A stretch of DNA of 64,000 bases, taken from Pasteurellaceae bacterium. GTDB taxonomy: Bacteria > Pseudomonadota > Gammaproteobacteria > Enterobacterales > Pasteurellaceae. The position numbers and the translations under genes were made by a program. Below, in pieces: positions 19,415-27,855 of this stretch (position 1 is the first letter of the stretch; the number at the start of each line of letters is the position of its first letter). The DNA is taken from contig CAAEJV010000018.1 of the NCBI GenBank assembly GCA_900756155.1, forward strand, positions 1 through 64,000, in the 5' to 3' direction. The notes under the pieces are model-generated. The model ran no database searches and was not told where the DNA came from. It worked only from the letters and a program-made list of their open reading frames with translations.

Positions 19415-20248
19415 ATGACTGAACAAACTAAAAAATCATTAACAAAAGGCGATATTCGTAGCACTTACTGGCGTTCAACTTTCTTGCTAGGTTCCTTCAA
19501 CTTTGAACGTATGCAAGCAATGGGTTTCTGTGTATCGATGATCCCAGCCATTAAACGTCTTTACAGCAAAAAAGAAGATCAAGCAGCGGCATTAAAACGC
19601 CACTTAGAATTCTTTAATACTCAGCCTTGGGTGGCATCATCTATCATCGGTGTTACCGCCGCAATGGAACAAGAACGTGCGAACGGCAACGATATTGATG
19701 ACTCTGCAATCAGCGGGGTGAAAGTCGGTTTAATGGGACCATTAGCCGGTGTAGGTGACCCAATTTTCTGGGGAACATTACGTCCTGTATTAGCCGCACT
19801 TGGCGCGGGCTTAGCCCTTACCGGTAGCCTTTTGGGGCCATTACTTTTCTTCATCGGTATCAACCTTTGCCGTGCGTTAACTCGTTGGTATGGTTTCAAA
19901 TACGGTTATGAAAAAGGTACTACAATCGTTAACGATATGGGCGGCGGCCGCTTACAAAAATTGACGCAGGGGGCGTCTATCCTCGGTCTCTTTGTCATGG
20001 GGTCACTGGTATCGAAATGGACAAGTATTAATATTCCATTAGAACTTTCTCGCTATAAAAACCAAATGGGCGAAGAAGTGGTGACCACCGTACAAAGCGT
20101 GTTAAACGATCTTCTCCCTGGCCTTGCAGCATTAGGTTTAACTTTCTTATGTATGTATTTATTACGTAAAAAAGTCAACGCCATGTACATCATCTTCGCC
20201 TTATTCGGCGTGGGTATTTTAGGCTATCATTTTGGTGTGTTAGCGTAA
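19415..20248 (+). CDS. manZ: PTS mannose-family EIID permease
   Basis: The 277-residue EIID partner of ManY is recognised by GDIRSTYWRSTFLLGSFNFE at the start and by the conserved GPLAGVGDPIFWGTLRPV. A hydrophobic C-terminus follows. AAGGAAGA precedes the ATG at 19415, which is better placed than an upstream in-frame ATG at 19382 inside manY. The operon closes with a terminator at 20261-20298. Confidence 0.95.
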   Translation: MTEQTKKSLTKGDIRSTYWRSTFLLGSFNFERMQAMGFCVSMIPAIKRLYSKKEDQAAALKRHLEFFNTQPWVASSIIGVTAAMEQERANGNDIDDSAISGVKVGLMGPLAGVGDPIFWGTLRPVLAALGAGLALTGSLLGPLLFFIGINLCRALTRWYGFKYGYEKGTTIVNDMGGGRLQKLTQGASILGLFVMGSLVSKWTSINIPLELSRYKNQMGEEVVTTVQSVLNDLLPGLAALGLTFLCMYLLRKKVNAMYIIFALFGVGILGYHFGVLA

Positions 20249-20260
20249 TATATTATGATA

Positions 20261-20298
20261 TTGCCTTCCCTCTTTCGCTTAAGGGAAGGCAAATTTTT
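20261..20298 (+). terminator. manXYZ terminator
   Basis: TTGCCTTCCCT at 20261-20271 and AGGGAAGGCAA at 20282-20292 make a perfect 11-bp stem followed by T's. Confidence 0.88.
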
Positions 20299-20317
20299 AG
20301 CATGACATATAAATCCT

Positions 20318-20689
20318 ATGAACCTGAAAGATCTCATCAAGCCACCACCGGCTGAAGGCTATATCAAAAATTCATCTAATTTAGTAACCGCACTTTTTGT
20401 TCTGGCGGGCATTCTTTATTACCCCACTAATGGCTATGGTGCCATCATCGCTTTAATTGCTGCACTAATTGTGTTAATCGGGCAAAAAATGCTGATTGCT
20501 CAAACCAATAAAGACTTCACCGAAATGCAGTTAGCCGAAAAGCAATTCCAAGAAACCCAAAACAGCGATTATCTCCGCTTTATTGAAGCTCGTGCCACCC
20601 AAATGTTGCGCGACAACAAAGTCCTTTCCGAAAAAGGCAAAAAAGAGTTGGAGAGATTACTGTCTATCGTCAAAACACATTTGGCATAG
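20318..20689 (+). CDS. Small membrane protein of unknown function after the PTS operon
   Basis: The 123-residue protein starts MNLKDLIKPPPAEG. It has two adjacent hydrophobic helices (about residues 24-38 and 42-64) and a charged, probably coiled C-terminal half (QLAEKQFQETQ ... KELERLLS). I do not recognise the family. It is not the ManO/DUF956 protein found beside mannose PTS genes elsewhere. The ribosome site is weak. It contains an uptake signal, so it is probably a resident gene, and it lies beyond the manZ terminator. Confidence 0.7.
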   Translation: MNLKDLIKPPPAEGYIKNSSNLVTALFVLAGILYYPTNGYGAIIALIAALIVLIGQKMLIAQTNKDFTEMQLAEKQFQETQNSDYLRFIEARATQMLRDNKVLSEKGKKELERLLSIVKTHLA

Positions 20690-20808
20690 CGACGCCAAGA
20701 ATAATCATAACTTTTGGCTATATGAAATAAGCTTTTCTTCTTTTTCTTATTTAAGTTAGAAAGGTATTATCAAGCGGAAGTTTATGATTTATCCCTTAGG
20801 AGTAGTTT

Positions 20809-21354
20809 ATGTCTCAATTTAAAATTCACACCATTGAATCAGCCCCTGAAGCGGCACAAGAAGCCTTAAAAGCCGTACAAAATGCCAATGGTTTTATTCC
20901 AAATTTAATTGGTGTTCTTGCGAATGCCCCTACTGCACTTGAAACTTATCGCACGGTGGGCGGTATTAATGGTCGTAATAGCCTAACGGCTACAGAACGC
21001 GAAGTGGTGCAAATTACCGCAGCTGTAGTTAACGGTTGTGGCTTCTGTGTAGCAGGCCACACGAAGATCGCTTTAAAAGTGTTAAAACTTGAAGAAGAGC
21101 TTGTAAACCAAATTCGTGCGACAGCTCGTATTGAAAGTGATAAAAAACTGGATACTTTAGCGCGTTTCACCCTTGCTGTTATTTTGCAAAAAGCAAAATT
21201 AACGGAAGCGCAGCTTAAAGCGTTCTTTGATGCGGGTTATACCCAAGAAAATGCCATTGATGTGATTTTAGGTGTTAGCCTTGCCACATTATGTAATTAT
21301 GTGAACAACATTGCTGAAACCCCAATCAACCCTGAATTACAGGCATTTGCATAA
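20809..21354 (+). CDS. AhpD-like carboxymuconolactone decarboxylase-family protein
   Basis: The 181-residue protein has the alkylhydroperoxidase AhpD core NGCGFCVAGH, with C77 and C80 as the redox pair and H84 following. The family reduces peroxides or uses the same helical fold in other redox roles. AGGAG lies nine bases upstream of the start. It is monocistronic, with an uptake-signal terminator downstream. The physiological reductant is unknown. Confidence 0.85.
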   Translation: MSQFKIHTIESAPEAAQEALKAVQNANGFIPNLIGVLANAPTALETYRTVGGINGRNSLTATEREVVQITAAVVNGCGFCVAGHTKIALKVLKLEEELVNQIRATARIESDKKLDTLARFTLAVILQKAKLTEAQLKAFFDAGYTQENAIDVILGVSLATLCNYVNNIAETPINPELQAFA

Positions 21355-21366
21355 TCAAGCCAATAT

Positions 21367-21399
21367 TAAAAGTGCGGTCAAAAATGACCGCACTTTTTT
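21367..21399. terminator. Uptake-signal dyad terminator
   Basis: AAAAGTGCGGTCA and TGACCGCACTTTT flank a short A-rich loop and run into T's. It separates the convergent AhpD-like and thioredoxin-like genes. Confidence 0.88.
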
Positions 21400-21874
21400 A
21401 TTCCTTCACAAATTGTTTAATTTGATCTGAATTCAAATGACCTGGCTGCGCTTTGATAAGATTTAAATTCTTATCCAATAGCAAATTAAACGGATAGCCT
21501 AACACATTAGCTCGTTTAATGATTTCACCCTTTTCATCCAATAATACCGTGATATTTTTATAATCTAGCCCCTTATACCAATTGATAAATTTTTGGCTAT
21601 TTTGTTCGTTCTTTTGTCCAGGTGAGGCAATTGTAATCACATTAAAATCCAAATTCTTATCAGCACTAAGATCGTCAATTTCCGCTAAACCAGCCAAGCA
21701 AATTGGACACCAGGATGCCCACATTTTGATATAAAGCGGCTTGCCTTGATATTGTGATAAAGAGACGGTTTGATTATCCAACGTTTTCAAGGGAACATCA
21801 GCCAAAGACACTTTCTCTTGTGCAAAACTCAATGGACTCAAAAACAATAAAAGTGCGGTCAATATTTTTCTCAT
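21398..21874 (-). CDS. Periplasmic TlpA-like thioredoxin, partner of MsrAB
   Basis: The 158-residue secreted protein has a signal peptide (to about LSFA, residue 18) and a thioredoxin fold with active site WASWCPICLAG (C56, C59). It lies 9 bp after msrAB on the same strand. In Haemophilus influenzae a similar protein and a CcdA-type membrane protein accompany msrAB and recycle it. Here no CcdA-like gene lies between them, so the electron donor from the membrane must be encoded elsewhere. Confidence 0.85.
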   Translation of the reverse strand: MRKILTALLLFLSPLSFAQEKVSLADVPLKTLDNQTVSLSQYQGKPLYIKMWASWCPICLAGLAEIDDLSADKNLDFNVITIASPGQKNEQNSQKFINWYKGLDYKNITVLLDEKGEIIKRANVLGYPFNLLLDKNLNLIKAQPGHLNSDQIKQFVKE

Positions 21875-21883
21875 TTTTTCCTC

Positions 21884-22945
21884 TTATTTCACAAAGGGAA
21901 TCAAATCGCCATAGCCTTGTTTTTCCATTTCATCTAATGGAATAAACTTAATCGATGCGCTATTAATGCAATAACGCAAACCACCTTTATCGCGCGGACC
22001 ATCATCAAACACATGGCCTAAATGGGCATGACCACTGCGACTTAACACCTCAATACGAGTCATATTAAAGCTATTATCTCTTTGATACTCCGCCACTTCA
22101 GCGGCAATCGGTTTGGTAAAACTTGGCCAACCACAACCGGATTCAAACTTATCTTTGGAAGAAAATAACGGTTCTCCCGTGGTGATATCCACATAAATAC
22201 CAGGCGCGAAATTATCCCAATATTCGTTACTAAAAGAACGTTCGGTGTGTTTGCCCTGCGTCACATCATATTGAAGTGCGGTCAATTTTTGCTTTAATTC
22301 TGTATCACTTGGTTTGGGGTATTTTTTATCATCAATTAATGGCTCATCCGCTTTTTTGATGTCAATATGACAATAGCCATTCGGGTTTTTCTTGAGGTAA
22401 TCCTGATGATACTCTTCCGCCACTACATAATTTTTCAGCGGTTCCACTTCAATTTGAATCGGTTCTTGATATTTACTTTGTAAAGTTTTCAATGCCGCTT
22501 CAATAACGGCTTTATCTTGTTCGTTTTGATAATAAATGCCCGTGCGATATTGTCTGCCACGATCATTGCCTTGCTTATTGATACTGGTTGGGTCGATAAC
22601 ACGGAAATAATATTGCAGTAATTTATCTAACGAAATTTTGTTTGGATCGTAAGTCACTTTCACCGTTTCTGCATGATCTGTCGCATGCAATAATTGATAG
22701 TTCGTGGTATCACCTTTTCCATTAGCATAGCCCGAAACAGCATCGGTCACGCCTTGAATGCGTTCCATATAAGCTTCTAATCCCCAAAAGCAGCCACCAG
22801 CAAGATAAATAATTTGTTGTTCTTGTTTGCTTTCCATTGTCATTTTTTGCTCCTTTGATGAGGTTGGATTATCAGCATACGTTAAACTACTTTGCAAACC
22901 GCCAAAAAGTGCGGTCAATATGAGAAATGTTTTTGTATATTTCAT
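21884..22945 (-). CDS. msrAB: Periplasmic methionine sulfoxide reductase MsrA-MsrB fusion
   Basis: The 353-residue secreted fusion has a signal peptide to about residue 24 (LTYADN). The MsrA domain has [11 protein letters not shown] with catalytic C52. The MsrB domain starts near residue 208, has [10 protein letters not shown] and ends in [12 protein letters not shown] with catalytic C326. It repairs both stereoisomers of methionine sulfoxide in envelope proteins and is transcribed together with the thioredoxin-like gene below. It contains two uptake signals. Confidence 0.96.
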   Translation of the reverse strand: MKYTKTFLILTALFGGLQSSLTYADNPTSSKEQKMTMESKQEQQIIYLAGGCFWGLEAYMERIQGVTDAVSGYANGKGDTTNYQLLHATDHAETVKVTYDPNKISLDKLLQYYFRVIDPTSINKQGNDRGRQYRTGIYYQNEQDKAVIEAALKTLQSKYQEPIQIEVEPLKNYVVAEEYHQDYLKKNPNGYCHIDIKKADEPLIDDKKYPKPSDTELKQKLTALQYDVTQGKHTERSFSNEYWDNFAPGIYVDITTGEPLFSSKDKFESGCGWPSFTKPIAAEVAEYQRDNSFNMTRIEVLSRSGHAHLGHVFDDGPRDKGGLRYCINSASIKFIPLDEMEKQGYGDLIPFVK

Positions 22946-23057
22946 TTTCTTTCCTTATTATAGAAAAATCTTCAGCTTACATTTCATTAGACGAAGACAA
23001 GCCCATTTTCTTACAAAATAAGGCAATTTTTTACCGCACGTTGTGCAAGGAACCTTT

Positions 23058-23924
23058 ATGCCAAACATACATCTCCGCAATAATTATCAAAAAGCTGTTG
23101 TTTGTATGGTGTTAGCTTACATCAGCATTGCCTTAATGGGCGTATTTGTAAAATACGCCTCTGATGAATTACCGTCCAGTGAAATTTTATTTTCCCGTTT
23201 TTTTATTGGTTTTGTGTTTCTCCTGCCTTTTTTAATTAAAGATGGCGATTTCAAAGTTGATATGTCGCAATGGAAGTTTCTCGTTTTGCGTAATCTCGCC
23301 GGCATTGCCAGTATGTTGTTAACCTTTTACGCCATTAAATATTTACCAATTTCCATTGCAATTTTATTGATGAATACGTCTGCACTTTTTGTGCCTCTAT
23401 TGCTGTTTTTCTTTAAAGTCAGAACGCCATTAAAAGTATTAGCTTGCAGTTTTATGGGGTTTATCGGTGTAACCATCATTATGCTGACCAACGGTTCAAT
23501 GAATATCAACCCTATCCATGTAGGCTATGCGTTAGGTGCTGCAGTATTGGCGGCCATGGCATTTATCAGCTTACAAGAGCTCAATAAACACAACTCACCT
23601 AAAAATATCGTGTTTTACTTCCACTTATTAGGCTCGATTTTATTGCCACTCTTTTTTATTACTCAATGGGAAATACCAACACTACATGGATTCACATTAC
23701 TGCTTTTAGTGGGCGGATTTGGTCTTATTTTCCAATTATTACTCACTCGCGCCTTTAAATACGCCCCTGCCAATGTCATTACGCCTTTTGCTTTTACTGG
23801 CGTAATTTTCTCCAGCATCTGTGACTGGCTATTTTGGGATAACGTACCTAGTCTGAATTTCTGGATTGGTTCATTAGTCATTATTATTGCTGTCAGTTTG
23901 CTTGCTAGAATGCGGGCAAAATAG
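23058..23924 (+). CDS. EamA/DMT-family transporter
   Basis: About 288 residues with ten hydrophobic segments in two EamA repeats, typical of drug/metabolite exporters. Examples are AYISIALMGVFVKY at the start and ALGAAVLAAMAFISLQ at the start of repeat two. I use the ATG at 23058 behind CAAGGA; an in-frame GTG at 23043 precedes that site. The substrate cannot be told from sequence. It is divergent from msrAB. Confidence 0.88.
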   Translation: MPNIHLRNNYQKAVVCMVLAYISIALMGVFVKYASDELPSSEILFSRFFIGFVFLLPFLIKDGDFKVDMSQWKFLVLRNLAGIASMLLTFYAIKYLPISIAILLMNTSALFVPLLLFFFKVRTPLKVLACSFMGFIGVTIIMLTNGSMNINPIHVGYALGAAVLAAMAFISLQELNKHNSPKNIVFYFHLLGSILLPLFFITQWEIPTLHGFTLLLLVGGFGLIFQLLLTRAFKYAPANVITPFAFTGVIFSSICDWLFWDNVPSLNFWIGSLVIIIAVSLLARMRAK

Positions 23925-24015
23925 AGAAATCCGACCAAATAGCTAAAATATAACTATTCCCAATAACATTGTTTGAATGTATAATCCTAATGCTTTTTAT
24001 TATTGAGGACACAAC

Positions 24016-24906
24016 ATGAAAAAATTATTCAAAACTACTTTAGCTTCTGCATTATTAATGGCGTCTGCATTTGCTAGTGCCGTGACGGTTAAAGATGCAA
24101 AAGGTGAATTTACCCTTGATAAAACCCCAAGCCGTGTTGTGGCATTGGAATATTCTTTTGTGGATGCCTTAGCTCAAGTCAGTGTAAGCCCAGTAGGTGT
24201 GGCCGACGATAACAAAGTCGATCGTATTCTACCGCAAGTACGCGAAAAAATTACTGCGTGGCAATCTGTTGGCACGCGTTCTCAACCGAGTCTTGAAGTA
24301 ATTGCTTCTCTCAAACCCGATTTAATTATTGCCGATCCTTCCCGTCACACAGCGGTGTTTGAAGAATTGAAAAAAATCGCACCAACGGTAATGTTTGATT
24401 CGCGTCATGAAAGCTACCAAGAAAACCTTGAAACTGCGCAGAAAATTGGTGATTTAGTGGGTAAAAGCGCTGAAATGAAAGCGAAGATCAATGAACATAA
24501 TGATTACATTGCCAACATTGCAAAAAATTTAGGTGTACAAGGCAAAAAAGCCTCATTTGGTACTTCTCGAGAAGATAAATTTAATATCCAAAATGACAAT
24601 GGTTATGTGGGAAGTTTCTTAACGACATTAGGTTTTGCGCCAACTAAACTCAATAGCGATCAAGCTTTCGTGGAAATCAACCTTGAACAATTAGTAATGG
24701 AAAAACCGGAATACTTGTTCATTGCCCATTATCGTGATGAAAGCATTGCGCGCAAATGGGAAGCTGAGCCACTTTGGAAAGCCATTCCTGCGGTAAAAGC
24801 GAACCATGTTTACAGTGTTGACTCCGACATGTGGGCGCGTGGTCGCGGTTTAGAAGCAAGCAAAATTATGGCAAAACAAATTGAAGATTTCGTGAAGCAA
24901 AAATAA
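24016..24906 (+). CDS. fecB: Ferric citrate-type periplasmic binding protein FecB
   Basis: The 296-residue protein has a signal peptide (cleaved near SAFASA) and close similarity to Escherichia coli FecB over its length: FTLDKTPSRVVALEYSF, VGVADDNK, WQSVGTRSQPSLE, KPDLIIADPSRH, VAHYRDES-like FIAHYRDESIARKW. It should deliver a ferric dicitrate or similar chelate to FecCD. Four genes overlap by TAATG junctions. A TATAAT lies at 23980-23985, but I see no convincing Fur box. No fecA receptor or fecIR regulators are nearby. Confidence 0.92.
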   Translation: MKKLFKTTLASALLMASAFASAVTVKDAKGEFTLDKTPSRVVALEYSFVDALAQVSVSPVGVADDNKVDRILPQVREKITAWQSVGTRSQPSLEVIASLKPDLIIADPSRHTAVFEELKKIAPTVMFDSRHESYQENLETAQKIGDLVGKSAEMKAKINEHNDYIANIAKNLGVQGKKASFGTSREDKFNIQNDNGYVGSFLTTLGFAPTKLNSDQAFVEINLEQLVMEKPEYLFIAHYRDESIARKWEAEPLWKAIPAVKANHVYSVDSDMWARGRGLEASKIMAKQIEDFVKQK

Positions 24907-25895
24907 TGATGAAGTCTGCTTTCCGTTGGGGACTTCCCCTTATCATTCTGGCTTTCCTATTATGGGGAAGCCTGTTTTTGTATTATCCCATCGAAATTCG
25001 ACCGCTTGCAGCGTTACAAGCGTTCCTCCCCGATGGCGATGAAATTGCCAAAATTACGGTAACCGATTTACGCCTACCGCGCGCATTAGTTGGCATGATT
25101 TTAGGTGCCAATCTTGCGGTGGCGGGGGCGTTGTTACAAACCATTACGCGTAATCCACTAGCCTCGCCTACGCTACTCAGCGTGAACTCGGGAGCCAGTC
25201 TTGCGATGGTAACCGCCAGTGCGTTTAGCCCCCTGATTCTTTCTGGTTATAGCATTGCTTTAGTGGCTAGTATCGGTGGCGGTCTGAGTTGGTTTGTGGT
25301 AATGCTGATCAGCAATGGTTGGAAAGACAACAGTGGAGATCGTAGCCGAGTGATTTTAGCGGGGATTGCCGTATCACTACTTTGTGCCGCCCTCACGAAA
25401 TTGGTGCTCATTATCGCGGAAGATCATGCCTTCGGTATTATGAGTTGGCTAGCTGGCGGCATTGCACATGCCCGTTGGAATGAATTATTGACGTTATTTC
25501 CGTTCTTTATTTTGACCGCACTTTTCTGCCTGCTTTTTGCCAGTCGTTTGAATTTACTCAATTTAAGTGATGAATCCGCTCGTTCGCTAGGTATCAATCT
25601 CTTCCGTTTACGTTGGTACGCTAACATCATGGCGTTATTGATTGTGGGCTCAAGCGTGAGTGTTGCTGGCCCTGTGGCCTTTATTGGCTTACTCGTGCCC
25701 CACCTTGCCCGCTATTGGATTGGTTATGACTTGCGAAAATCTCTCCCCATGGCGATGTTACTGGGCGCAATTTTAATGCTCGCTGCAGATACCATTGCCC
25801 GCGCGGTTAATTTCCCTAGTGAAGTGCCTGCTGGTGCGGTACTTGCCTTAATCGGTGCCCCAGTCTTTGTATTATTTGCCAGAGGAAGACACTAA
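24906..25895 (+). CDS. fecC: Ferric citrate-type ABC permease FecC
   Basis: The 329-residue FecCD-family permease closely follows Escherichia coli FecC: LRLPRALVGMILGANLAVAG, NPLASPTLLSVNSGA, RSRVILAGIAVSLLCA and PVAFIGLLVPHLARYW, the ATPase-contact loop. About ten membrane helices are visible. Its start overlaps the fecB stop (TAATG); a second ATG follows one codon later. Confidence 0.94.
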   Translation: MMKSAFRWGLPLIILAFLLWGSLFLYYPIEIRPLAALQAFLPDGDEIAKITVTDLRLPRALVGMILGANLAVAGALLQTITRNPLASPTLLSVNSGASLAMVTASAFSPLILSGYSIALVASIGGGLSWFVVMLISNGWKDNSGDRSRVILAGIAVSLLCAALTKLVLIIAEDHAFGIMSWLAGGIAHARWNELLTLFPFFILTALFCLLFASRLNLLNLSDESARSLGINLFRLRWYANIMALLIVGSSVSVAGPVAFIGLLVPHLARYWIGYDLRKSLPMAMLLGAILMLAADTIARAVNFPSEVPAGAVLALIGAPVFVLFARGRH

Positions 25896-26878
25896 TGCGA
25901 ACCTCTCATGTATCTTTTCGCGCTATCGGCTTTTATGTCATCACGCTCAGTATGATGGTACTACTCTTTGGATTGAGTATTCGCCTTGGCACTTATACGC
26001 TTTCTTTTGAGGAAATTTGGGCGGCCTTTCAGCCTGATGATAAAAACTATTTTACCTTGATGGAATATCGCCTCCCCCGTGCAGTATTAGCGATTTTATT
26101 AGGCGGAGCCTTAGCAATTTCTGGTGTGTTAGTGCAAAGCGTGGTGCGCAATCCACTTGCCTCTCCCGACATTTTAGGGATTAACAATGCGGCTGGGTTA
26201 GTTGCTGTTTCGGTATTGATGTTCTTGCCAAACTTGGCATTTTACTGGATGCCAATTTTTGCCTTTTTAGGCGGCGTACTCTCTTTTGTCATTTTATGGA
26301 TCGTGTGCGGTTTTAACTTCCGCCCTATCAAAATGGCAATCATTGGGGTCGCACTTTCTGCATTATGGGCAGCCATTAGTCATTATCTGATGCTGACCAA
26401 TCCGGTCGAGATCAATACGGCGATGTTATGGCTCACAGGAAGCCTGTGGGGGCGTAGCTGGTCTTATTTAAATGTGGTATTGCCATGGTTAGTGGTATTG
26501 CTACCCTTGCCATTTATTTTCTGTCGTGATCTCGACACCCTTGGTTTAGGTGAAAACAAAGCCTCCACCTTAGGCGTGACCGTGAATAAAGTGCAAATCA
26601 GCGTTTTAGTGCTAGCGGTCGCCCTTTCCACTACAGCCGTGGCAATTTGTGGTCCGATTGCCTTTTTAGGCTTAGTCGCGCCGCATCTTGCCCGTCGTTT
26701 AGTCGGTGGCAGACATCGTACCCTATTACCGGCAGCCTTGATTATTGGCGCCCTCTTATTACAACTTTCGGATATTTTGGCGCGGGTGATTGACCCACCA
26801 ACGGAACTACCAGCGGGTATTCTGACCGCGATTATCGGTGCGCCATATTTCTTCTACTTATTGATGAGAACTAAATAA
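25895..26878 (+). CDS. fecD: Ferric citrate-type ABC permease FecD
   Basis: The 327-residue FecCD-family permease pairs with FecC. YRLPRAVLAILLGGALAISG, RNPLASPDILGINNAAG and PIAFLGLVAPHLARRLVGG match FecD. The start overlaps the fecC stop and the stop overlaps the fecE start, both as TAATG, indicating coupled translation. Confidence 0.94.
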   Translation: MRTSHVSFRAIGFYVITLSMMVLLFGLSIRLGTYTLSFEEIWAAFQPDDKNYFTLMEYRLPRAVLAILLGGALAISGVLVQSVVRNPLASPDILGINNAAGLVAVSVLMFLPNLAFYWMPIFAFLGGVLSFVILWIVCGFNFRPIKMAIIGVALSALWAAISHYLMLTNPVEINTAMLWLTGSLWGRSWSYLNVVLPWLVVLLPLPFIFCRDLDTLGLGENKASTLGVTVNKVQISVLVLAVALSTTAVAICGPIAFLGLVAPHLARRLVGGRHRTLLPAALIIGALLLQLSDILARVIDPPTELPAGILTAIIGAPYFFYLLMRTK

Positions 26879-27645
26879 TGAGCATTGAAATCAATAATTT
26901 ATCTTTAGGTTATCAAGATAAACTCGTGGTTAAAAATCTGTCGCTAAAATTCCCGAAAAATAAAGTGATTGCGTTAATCGGCCCAAATGGTTGCTGTAAA
27001 TCCACCACATTAAAAGCGGTGGCGCGCTTGCTTAAGCCGAAGCAAGGCACTATCACCCATAAAGGCAAGGACATTTGGCAAAAAAGCCCTAAAGAATATG
27101 CCCAAGAATTGGCTTTTCTCCCGCAGCAACACTTAGTGCCAGAAGGGATTAAAGTGCGAGAATTGATCGCTTACGGGCGTTCGCCTTACTTAAATCTTTG
27201 GGGTAAACTCAGTCAAAAAGATGAAGAATTGGTGACTTGGGCAATGGCACAAACACAAACTGCCGAACTCGCCGAACAGTTAGTTTCCGATTTATCTGGT
27301 GGTCAGCAACAACGGGTATTTTTAGCTATGACTCTTGCGCAAGATGCTGAATTAGTGCTACTCGATGAGCCGACTACTTATCTAGATTTAAACCGCCAAG
27401 CTGAACTCATGGGCATGATGCGACAAATGCAAAAAAATGGCAAAACCGTGATTACGGTGTTGCATGATCTCAACCAAGCCTGCCGCTATTGCGATCACTT
27501 AATCGTCATGAAAAAAGGTGCCTTAATGGCACAAGGCACACCTGATGAGGTCATGACCGAAGAGTTACTTAAGGATGTGTTTGATTTGGATGTCATCATT
27601 CATCGTGATCCTATCAGTAACACACCGATGTTTATTTTGAAATAA
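26878..27645 (+). CDS. fecE: Ferric citrate-type ABC ATPase FecE with altered Walker A
   Basis: The 255-residue protein aligns with Escherichia coli FecE throughout. Q-loop region LAFLPQQH, signature LSGGQQQRVFLAMTL, Walker B LVLLDEPTTYLD and the H-loop VLHDLNQACRYCDH are intact. Walker A reads GPNGCCKST: the glycine just before the lysine is C40 (TGT where GGT is expected). That glycine is nearly invariant in P-loops, so ATP binding may be impaired. The frame is otherwise undamaged. It is last in the operon, followed by a terminator. Confidence 0.92.
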   Translation: MSIEINNLSLGYQDKLVVKNLSLKFPKNKVIALIGPNGCCKSTTLKAVARLLKPKQGTITHKGKDIWQKSPKEYAQELAFLPQQHLVPEGIKVRELIAYGRSPYLNLWGKLSQKDEELVTWAMAQTQTAELAEQLVSDLSGGQQQRVFLAMTLAQDAELVLLDEPTTYLDLNRQAELMGMMRQMQKNGKTVITVLHDLNQACRYCDHLIVMKKGALMAQGTPDEVMTEELLKDVFDLDVIIHRDPISNTPMFILK

Positions 27646-27669
27646 CCTACTATCACTTCTCTAAATATA

Positions 27670-27706
27670 AAATAGGCGTTTTATTTTACTAAAACGCCTA
27701 TTTTTT
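27670..27706 (+). terminator. fecBCDE terminator
   Basis: AAATAGGCGTTTT at 27670-27682 pairs with AAAACGCCTATTT at 27691-27703, followed by T's. Confidence 0.9.
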
Positions 27707-27797
27707 CACCTAAAATTCCCGCTTTTATACATAACTAATGTTTTTCATAGCTCAATATGAGGTCTGACCACTTTACGAAACTTACACTTTCTTTACA

Positions 27798-27825
27798 TTG
27801 CCATAAATATGGAGTCCACGATAAA
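27798..27825 (+). promoter_or_regulatory. Possible pgaABCD promoter
   Basis: TTGCCA at 27798-27803 and GATAAA at 27820-27825, 16 bases apart, are the best -35/-10 pair in the pgaA leader. The match is moderate. Confidence 0.35.
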
Positions 27826-27855
27826 TAATTATAATTAAACATCGTAGAAGTTAAT

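Noticed and set aside
23925..24015. Fur box before fecB
   Set aside because: I looked for GATAAT-type hexamers in the AT-rich leader and found only scattered weak matches.
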